A stretch of 20,606 nt of DNA from DASZBX01 sp035943635. Lineage in GTDB: Bacteria; Actinomycetota; Actinomycetes; Streptomycetales; Catenulisporaceae. The notes under the pieces were generated by a model. It was not told the DNA's origin. It searched no databases and was given only the letters and a program-made list of their open reading frames with translations. This document shows, one piece after another, positions 15,744 through 20,606 of the stretch (positions are counted from its first letter, which is position 1; every line of letters begins with the position of its first letter). The stretch is from positions 1-20,606 of the forward strand of contig DASZBX010000049.1 of NCBI GenBank assembly GCA_035943635.1, in the 5' to 3' direction. The translations under genes were made by a program, and so were the position numbers.

Positions 15744-16355
15744 TCAGACCCCTGACGCCGCCCGGGACCGGCGGGCCATGTGCCGGGCGCTGGCGTGTTC
15801 GACCACACTGATCAGAACCTGTTTGCCGGACTCGCGTTCGCGCGCGTCGCACAACACGACCGGGGTGTCCGGCTCCAGGTCCAGGGCCGCGCTGACCTCC
15901 TGGGCCAGGTATTTCTTGGACCGGTCGAAACAGTTGACTGCGACGACGAACGGTATCGCCCGGCGTTCGAAGTAGTCCACCGCCGGGAAACAGTCGGCCA
16001 GCCGGCGGGTGTCGGCGAGCACCACCGCGCCCAGCGCGCCCTGGGCCAGTTCGTCCCACAGGAACCAGAACCGGTCCTGCCCCGGGGTGCCGAACAGGTA
16101 CAGCGCCAGCCCGGTCCGGATGGTGATCCGGCCGAAGTCCATCGCGACCGTGGTGGTGTGCTTGCCCTCCACCCCGTCCAGGTCGTCCACGTGCCGGCCG
16201 GCCTCGGTCAGGTACTCCTCGGTGCGCAGCGGGCGGATCTCGCTGACCGCGCCGACCAGGGTCGTCTTGCCGACCCCGAAGCCGCCCGCGATCAGGATCT
16301 TCAGCGCGATCAGGGGGTCGCCCGACCGCCACGGCTCAGAGCGCGCGGAGTCCAT
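15744..16355 (-). CDS. cvnD: Conservon small GTPase-like ATP/GTP-binding protein (CvnD)
   Basis: This 203-residue P-loop GTPase is of the kind that ends conservon operons. It shows Walker A GGFGVGKTTL (about 24-33), KHTTTVAMDFGRI (switch I side), LFGTPGQDRFWFLWDEL (G3), and VAVNCFDRSKKYL at the G4 position, where NCFD replaces canonical NKxD, a variation I recall as usual in this family. CDARERESGKQVL lies near G5. In studied conservons this protein works with the sensor, roadblock and DUF742 proteins in a membrane-associated complex likened to eukaryotic G-protein systems. The ATG at 16355 lies 20 bases inside the end of cvnC and is preceded by an excellent AGGAGG with a 6-base spacer. It is the last gene of the operon; no conservon-type P450 follows. 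Confidence 0.95.
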   Translation of the reverse strand: MDSARSEPWRSGDPLIALKILIAGGFGVGKTTLVGAVSEIRPLRTEEYLTEAGRHVDDLDGVEGKHTTTVAMDFGRITIRTGLALYLFGTPGQDRFWFLWDELAQGALGAVVLADTRRLADCFPAVDYFERRAIPFVVAVNCFDRSKKYLAQEVSAALDLEPDTPVVLCDARERESGKQVLISVVEHASARHMARRSRAASGV

Positions 16356-16725
16356 TGATCACCTCCTGGAAGATGTTCTCGTCGAGCAGGCTGTTGGGCG
16401 CCAGCGGCCGGCGCACGTGGATGTGGCCGAACTCCAGCAGGTCTGACAGGATCACCCGGGCCACCCCGAGCGGCAGGTCGCAGCCGGCGGCCAGCTCGGC
16501 CACCGACTGCGGGCCGCGCCGGCACAGCTGCAGCAGCGCGGCCTGCTCCGGGCTCAGGCCCGGCTCGTGCTCGGGCAGGGTCTGCGCGGTGACCAGGGAG
16601 ATCAGGTCGAAGATCTGGCTGGCTGGCTTGGCCCGGCCGCGGGTCAGGGCGTACAGGCGCACCAGCGGTCCGGCGGCGGAGTCCGGCCACAGCGGTTGGG
16701 CGCCCCCGTTCACGGAGTCCGTCAT
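16336..16725 (-). CDS. cvnC: DUF742 protein of the conservon (CvnC)
   Basis: This 129-residue soluble protein has the DUF742 layout: PLVRLYALTRGRAKP near the N-terminus, FDLISLVTAQ, then a winged-helix-like part (EQAALLQLCRRGPQSVAEL and LPLGVARVILSDLLEFGHI) and the characteristic end RPLAPNSLLDENIFQEVINGLRAL. Homologues bind the other conservon proteins; the helix-turn-helix-like fold suggests, but does not prove, a role in DNA or protein contacts. The ATG at 16725 lies five bases after the cvnB stop codon, implying translational coupling; no strong ribosome binding site is visible, which fits reinitiation. The frame continues far upstream across cvnB and part of cvnA, but conserved sequence starts at MTDSVNGG. 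Its 3' end overlaps cvnD by 20 bases. Confidence 0.93.
   Translation of the reverse strand: MTDSVNGGAQPLWPDSAAGPLVRLYALTRGRAKPASQIFDLISLVTAQTLPEHEPGLSPEQAALLQLCRRGPQSVAELAAGCDLPLGVARVILSDLLEFGHIHVRRPLAPNSLLDENIFQEVINGLRAL
16362..16367 (-). promoter_or_regulatory. Strong Shine-Dalgarno of cvnD inside cvnC
   Basis: AGGAGG on the minus strand (16367-16362), six bases before the cvnD ATG. It is the best ribosome binding site in the window, in contrast with the weak ones of cvnB and cvnC. It fixes the cvnD start and suggests that CvnD is translated more strongly than its upstream partners. Confidence 0.8.
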
Positions 16726-16730
16726 CGCCG

Positions 16731-17195
16731 CTAGCCGGGCATTCCCGGCGAGCCGGACGGCGGCCGGTGCGGCCGGTCCTGCTCGGGCCCGGCCCCGGGC
16801 GAGCGCGGGGCCGCGTACAGGTGCTCGCCGACCTGCCGGACCAGCCGGGCCATCTCGAACGCGATCAGCCCGATGTCGCTCTCGGCCGAGCTGAACACGG
16901 CCAGGCACGACCCGCCGCCGGCCGCCACGACGAACAGGAACCCGCCGTCGAACTCGACCATGGTCTGGCGCACCGCGCCGGCCTCGAAGTGCCGCCCGGC
17001 CCCCTTGGCCAGGGAGTGGAAGCCGGAGGCGACCGCGGCCAGGTGCTCGCTGTCCTCCCGTTGCAGCTGGGCCGAGGAGGCGATCGCCAGGCCGTCGGTG
17101 GAGAGCACCACGGCGTGCCGCACCGCCGGGACCTGGCCGACCATCTCGTCGAGCAGCCAGCCGAGCTCGCCGGTGTGCGAGGAGGTGCCGATCAC
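16731..17195 (-). CDS. cvnB: Roadblock/LC7 domain protein of the conservon (CvnB)
   Basis: This 154-residue protein carries a roadblock/LC7 fold in residues 8-125: GELGWLLDEMVGQVPAVRHAVVLSTDG, then EHLAAVASGFHSLAKGAG, MVEFDGGFLFVVAAG, CLAVFSSAESDIGLIAFEMARL. Its last 25 residues are a proline-rich tail. Roadblock proteins act as dimeric scaffolds or regulators of small GTPases (as MglB does for MglA), so it is the likely partner of CvnD. The start is a GTG at 17195 without a convincing Shine-Dalgarno; the conserved part begins about nine residues later, so the exact start is uncertain. It is separated from cvnA by 158 bases containing a hairpin, and from cvnC by five bases. Confidence 0.93.
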   Translation of the reverse strand: MIGTSSHTGELGWLLDEMVGQVPAVRHAVVLSTDGLAIASSAQLQREDSEHLAAVASGFHSLAKGAGRHFEAGAVRQTMVEFDGGFLFVVAAGGGSCLAVFSSAESDIGLIAFEMARLVRQVGEHLYAAPRSPGAGPEQDRPHRPPSGSPGMPG

Positions 17196-17320
17196 CGCGG
17201 ATCACGGGCGCGGACCCCGCCCTGCGCGGTCGGGCCGGACCCGGTCCGGTCCCTGTCCTGAGTGAGCATGCGCGCGTCTCCGATCTTGTCTGAGGGGCGG
17301 CGAGGTGCGTCCTCGCGGTG

Positions 17321-17347
17321 CCCCGGCCGGGTGGGTCCCGGCCGGGG
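17321..17347 (-). terminator. Perfect 11-bp hairpin in the cvnA-cvnB gap (possible attenuator)
   Basis: CCCCGGCCGGG (17321-17331) and CCCGGCCGGGG (17337-17347) pair perfectly around a 5-base loop, starting six bases after the cvnA stop codon. There is no T-tract. Its position inside an operon suggests partial termination or protection of the upstream mRNA end rather than full termination. Confidence 0.6.
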
Positions 17348-17353
17348 CGGCGG

Positions 17354-20300
17354 TCAGGGGGCGTCGTGCGGGGCGGCGACCTGGCCGGGGCCGGCCGCGG
17401 TCCCGTTCCCGGCGCCGTCGCCGTGTCCGGACGGCGGGTCGGCCGGCCGCTCGGTCCGGCCCAGGGTCCAGCCCTTCTGGAACGCGGCCATGGTGGCCCG
17501 GGCCCGCTCGGGCGTGGCCGGCACGTTCGAGTCCGGCGGCACGTAGTCCGCGGCCTCGCCCGGGCCGGGCGGCTCCTGGCGCAGCTGCGGGGCGAGGTTG
17601 GCCTGCCGGATCCGGCGGGGCAGCTCGTCCGGGCCCGCGGCCGGGCTCGGCCCGGGCGGCACCGGGGCGGACGGGCCGGTGGACGGACCCCGGCCGGGGG
17701 AGCCGGATCGGCCCGGCTGCGACTCGCCCGGCGGCGTGGCCGGGGGAGTGCGGATCGGCTCGACGAACGGATCCCGGATGGCCTGGGACCCGGCGGACTG
17801 CTCGGTGCGCGGTGGCTGGGCCGGGTGGGCCGGGTCCGTGGTATTCGTGGGCTGAGCCGGTTGCGCTGAGCCGGATTCCGTTGCCGGCGGCTGGTTCCCA
17901 AAGCCCTCCTGCCATCGCCGGTCCGCGGCCGGCTGCCTGCCGCCCGGATCAGAAGCCGAATTCACCGGCGACGCCGGAGCCGAACCAGAGGTCGAACTCG
18001 CCGCCGAACCGGACGCCGAACCGCGCGCCGGGTCCGATCCCGCACCCGGATCTCCTTGCCCGGCCTCGGGATCGGCCGAGTCCGGCCCGGACGGTTCGAA
18101 CGTCGGCAGCGACTGCGCGGGCACCGGCGGCCGGTCGGGTTCGAGGTCTGACAGATGGCGGTAGTAGCCGTTGAGGTGATGGACCCCGTTGGCCTTCGGC
18201 TCCGCGGCGCCCACCCCGGCCGCCGCCGCGCCGCCCGATCCGGCCGGAGCGCCGGCCGAACCGCCGGGCGCCCCGATCAGGATCGGCTCGCCGTTCGCCC
18301 TGGCCGCGCCGCCGGAACCGGCCGAACTGCCGGATCCGCCGGCATTCCCGGCCCCGGTGGTCCCGGCCCCGGCTTCGCTCCCGGCCCTGGCCTCGTTCCC
18401 GGCGCCGACCCGGACCGCCGGGCCCGGCCCGTCGTCCTGCCCGCCGCCGCCCCGGTACCGCCCGTCGGCCCCGGACACCGCGGACGTCGCCGAACCCGCC
18501 CCGCCCGCGCCCGCCTTCGCCCCGGCGAACTGCGCCCGTCCCGCCTCCGGCGCCTGCCCGCCGAACACCGTGTGCCCCTCCTCGGCCTGGCTGAAAGTGC
18601 CCGCGGCGGTGTTCTCCAACAGGGCCTTGGGCAGCAGCACCACCGCGGTCGTCCCGCCGTACGCGGACCGGCCCAGCGTGACCTGGATGCTGTGCCGCCG
18701 GGCCAGCCGGCTGACCACGAACAGGCCCAGCCGGTCGCTGTCGAACAGGTCCGCCTGGTCGGCGTTGGCGATCCGCTGGTTCGCCTCCGCGATCGCCTGC
18801 TCGCCCATGCCCAGCCCGCGGTCCTCGATGTCGATCGCGAACCCGGAGCCGACCTGCTCCCCGCGCACCTGGACCCGGGTGTGCGGCGGGGAGAACACGG
18901 TCGCGTTCTCCACCAGCTCCGCGATCAGGTGGGTCAGGTCGGCCACGGCGGTGCCGGCCAGGTGCACCAGCTCCAGCCGGCGCACGTCCACCCGGGCGTA
19001 GTCCTCCACCTCGGCCACGGCCGCGCGCAGCACGTCCATCAGCGGCACCGGTTTGCGCCAGCCCCGGCCCGGGGTCGCCCCGGACAGGATGATCAGGCCC
19101 TCCGCGTGCCGGCGCATCCGGGTGGCCAGGTGGTCCAGCCGGAACAGGTCCTCGAGCTCGTCCGGGTCCTCGTTGCGCCGCTCCATCGTGTCCAGCAGGG
19201 CCAGCTGGCGGTGCACCAGCAGCTGGCTGCGCCGGGCCAGGTTCAGGAACACCCCGGCCACGGCGCTGACCACCTCGGCCCGCTCCACCGCCGCCTGTAT
19301 CGCGGCCCGGGCCGCGGCCGCCAGGGCCTCGGAGACCTGGCCGATCTCGTCCTCCACGTGCACCGGCGGCGGGGCCTCGACGTCCACGTCCACGCTCTGC
19401 CCGGCCCGCAGCCGGGCGATCGCCCTCGGCAGCCGGCGCTGGGCCAGGTCCAGCGCGGTGTCCCGCAGGCTGACCAGTTCGAGCACCAGGCCGCGGCCGA
19501 TCCGGACCGACACCAGCAGCGACAGCAGCACCGCGACCAGACCGACCAGCACCGCGATGCCCTGCGGGGTGGTCAGGAACCCGGCGTACGGGTCGATCCG
19601 GGCCACCGCCGCGGTCCCGGCCGCCGAGGCCACCGCGTCCAGCCCGGTCAGGGTGACCGACTCCGGCTTGACCCAGTCCGCCGGGGTGAACCCGATCCCG
19701 GAGGTCGGGCCGGTGCCGTAGTCCTCCACGTCGGTCTGGTCCTGGCGCAGCTGGAGGTACTCCGACGAGCTGACCACCTGCTGGTAGGCCTGCTGGTCGA
19801 CCGGGCGCAGGGCGCGCGCGGCGTCGATCTGCAGCAGGTTCTGGCTGTACGCCGCGCCGGTGAACTCCTGGTAGTCGGCCGGGGTGACCTGGCCGGCCGA
19901 GAACGCCGCGTTGAGCACCGCGTCCTGGCGGGCCAGCATCTCCCCGGCCTGGGCCAGTTGCAGCACCGACTGCGCGTTCGAGCCGACCGCGTCGTCCTGC
20001 AGGGTGGCCAGCGAGCCCTCGACCGCGAAGCCGTCGTCGATGGCCGCGCAGTAGTCCGAGTACGCCGTGTCCACGCTTATCCCGCCGCTGGCCACCTCCC
20101 GGCGCAGCGTGCCGAGCGAGCCGAGCCGGGCCAGCAGGGTGTCGATCCGCTTCTGGGTGTCCGCGCCCAGGTTGTCCAGCGCGGCCGCGGCCCGCTGCGA
20201 GTCGGTCTGGATCAGGGCCTGCGCACCGTCGGTGGCGCCGAAGTCGGCCTGGTAGCCGGACTGGTCCTGGGCCAGGCCGGTGCCGTTGCCGGAGATGGAC

Positions 20301-20606
20301 AGCAGCCGCATCGCGGCCGAGCGCTCCTGCTGGATCGCGCTGATCGCGGCGTCGATCGGCTGGCGCACGTCCGTGTTGACCGTGCGCAACTGCTGGAGCG
20401 ACCACATGTTCTGCGCGGTGCTCACCGCGGCCAGGCCCCATAGCGCCATCAGGGAGATGATCGGCACCATCAGCAGCGCGACCACCTTGGCCCGGACCGT
20501 GCGCGGGCCGCGCCAGGTCTTGGTCCGCTGCCAGGGCGCGCCCGGGCCCGGGGCCGGGCGCGCGCCGGGCCGGGCCCGGCCGTCCGCGGCCCGCCCGGGG
20601 CCGGAG
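17354..20606 (-). CDS. cvnA: Conservon sensor histidine-kinase-like protein (CvnA), N-terminus outside window
   Basis: At least 1080 residues are present; the frame is still open at the window edge. The earliest part reads PWQRTKTWRGPRTVRAK and then membrane helix 1 (VVALLMVPIISLMALWGL), typical of this family. Counting from the GTG at 20485: residues about 30-295 form an extracytoplasmic nitrate/nitrite-sensing-type (NIT) domain (IQQERSAAMRLLS). Helix 2 is at about 307-328 (IAVLVGLVAVLLSLLVSVRIG), followed by a HAMP-like linker. A helical dimer region (LFRLDHLATRMRRHAEGLIILSG) follows, then a HATPase domain (about 515-620: ELVENATVFSPP, EDRGLGMG, DRLGLFVVSRLA, GGTTAVVLLP). The last 420 residues are Gly/Ala/Ser/Pro-rich and probably disordered, with AAFQKGWTLGR near the end. 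No response-regulator gene is adjacent. It probably anchors the Cvn complex and senses an external signal. Confidence 0.95.
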   Translation of the reverse strand, partial: SGPGRAADGRARPGARPAPGPGAPWQRTKTWRGPRTVRAKVVALLMVPIISLMALWGLAAVSTAQNMWSLQQLRTVNTDVRQPIDAAISAIQQERSAAMRLLSISGNGTGLAQDQSGYQADFGATDGAQALIQTDSQRAAAALDNLGADTQKRIDTLLARLGSLGTLRREVASGGISVDTAYSDYCAAIDDGFAVEGSLATLQDDAVGSNAQSVLQLAQAGEMLARQDAVLNAAFSAGQVTPADYQEFTGAAYSQNLLQIDAARALRPVDQQAYQQVVSSSEYLQLRQDQTDVEDYGTGPTSGIGFTPADWVKPESVTLTGLDAVASAAGTAAVARIDPYAGFLTTPQGIAVLVGLVAVLLSLLVSVRIGRGLVLELVSLRDTALDLAQRRLPRAIARLRAGQSVDVDVEAPPPVHVEDEIGQVSEALAAAARAAIQAAVERAEVVSAVAGVFLNLARRSQLLVHRQLALLDTMERRNEDPDELEDLFRLDHLATRMRRHAEGLIILSGATPGRGWRKPVPLMDVLRAAVAEVEDYARVDVRRLELVHLAGTAVADLTHLIAELVENATVFSPPHTRVQVRGEQVGSGFAIDIEDRGLGMGEQAIAEANQRIANADQADLFDSDRLGLFVVSRLARRHSIQVTLGRSAYGGTTAVVLLPKALLENTAAGTFSQAEEGHTVFGGQAPEAGRAQFAGAKAGAGGAGSATSAVSGADGRYRGGGGQDDGPGPAVRVGAGNEARAGSEAGAGTTGAGNAGGSGSSAGSGGAARANGEPILIGAPGGSAGAPAGSGGAAAAGVGAAEPKANGVHHLNGYYRHLSDLEPDRPPVPAQSLPTFEPSGPDSADPEAGQGDPGAGSDPARGSASGSAASSTSGSAPASPVNSASDPGGRQPAADRRWQEGFGNQPPATESGSAQPAQPTNTTDPAHPAQPPRTEQSAGSQAIRDPFVEPIRTPPATPPGESQPGRSGSPGRGPSTGPSAPVPPGPSPAAGPDELPRRIRQANLAPQLRQEPPGPGEAADYVPPDSNVPATPERARATMAAFQKGWTLGRTERPADPPSGHGDGAGNGTAAGPGQVAAPHDAP

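Noticed and set aside
18155..20443. 762-codon plus-strand frame opposite cvnA
   Set aside because: Antisense shadow of the sensor gene; the product lacks domains and has the same artefactual composition as other shadow frames.

Overview
The window comes from a very GC-rich, filamentous sporulating actinomycete. The lines of evidence are a clear SsgB sporulation protein, a conservon (cvnA-B-C-D) signalling operon, an ECF sigma factor of the type paired with a DGPF-domain protein, frequent GTG starts and strong G/C at third codon positions. The genus cannot be fixed from the sequence. Streptomyces relatives or the Catenulispora/Actinospica group would all fit.

Layout. 1-376: 3' end of a GH18 chitinase-like gene, closed by a hairpin. 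450-1885 (minus): a gene graveyard holding the C-terminal half of a cytochrome P450, an unidentified piece, the C-terminus of a nuclease-like hypothetical protein, and the first 45 codons of a UvrD-like helicase, joined out of frame. 2036-2201: a long imperfect palindrome ending exactly at the stop codon of the next gene. 2198-3001 (minus): exodeoxyribonuclease III. 3155-4906 (plus): HypX/HoxX-type hydrogenase maturation protein. 4954-6569 (minus): a two-gene unit, DGPF/YCII-family protein then ECF sigma factor with a TPR-like C-terminus, translationally coupled by an ATGA overlap. 6914-7225: a small unknown ORF. 7354-7397: a perfect 18-bp palindrome. 7520-7673 (minus): tRNA-Gly and tRNA-Cys with a U-tracted terminator. 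8090-10128 (plus): secreted trypsin and a PabB-type aminodeoxychorismate synthase. 10284-11343 (minus): ssgB and a small putative zinc-binding protein. 11547-13952: Tex. 14059-15615: a single-pass membrane protein with an extracytoplasmic C-terminal domain. 15744-20606 (minus): conservon cvnD, cvnC, cvnB and most of cvnA.

Most genes are unlinked housekeeping or developmental functions in short transcription units. The coherent systems are the conservon (membrane sensor with ATPase domain, roadblock protein, DUF742 protein, small GTPase), which is expected to assemble into a G-protein-like complex at the membrane, and the sigma/DGPF pair. No CRISPR array, integrase, transposase or phage gene was seen. 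The most unusual structures are the palindromic element at 2036-2201 and the adjacent mosaic of gene remnants.
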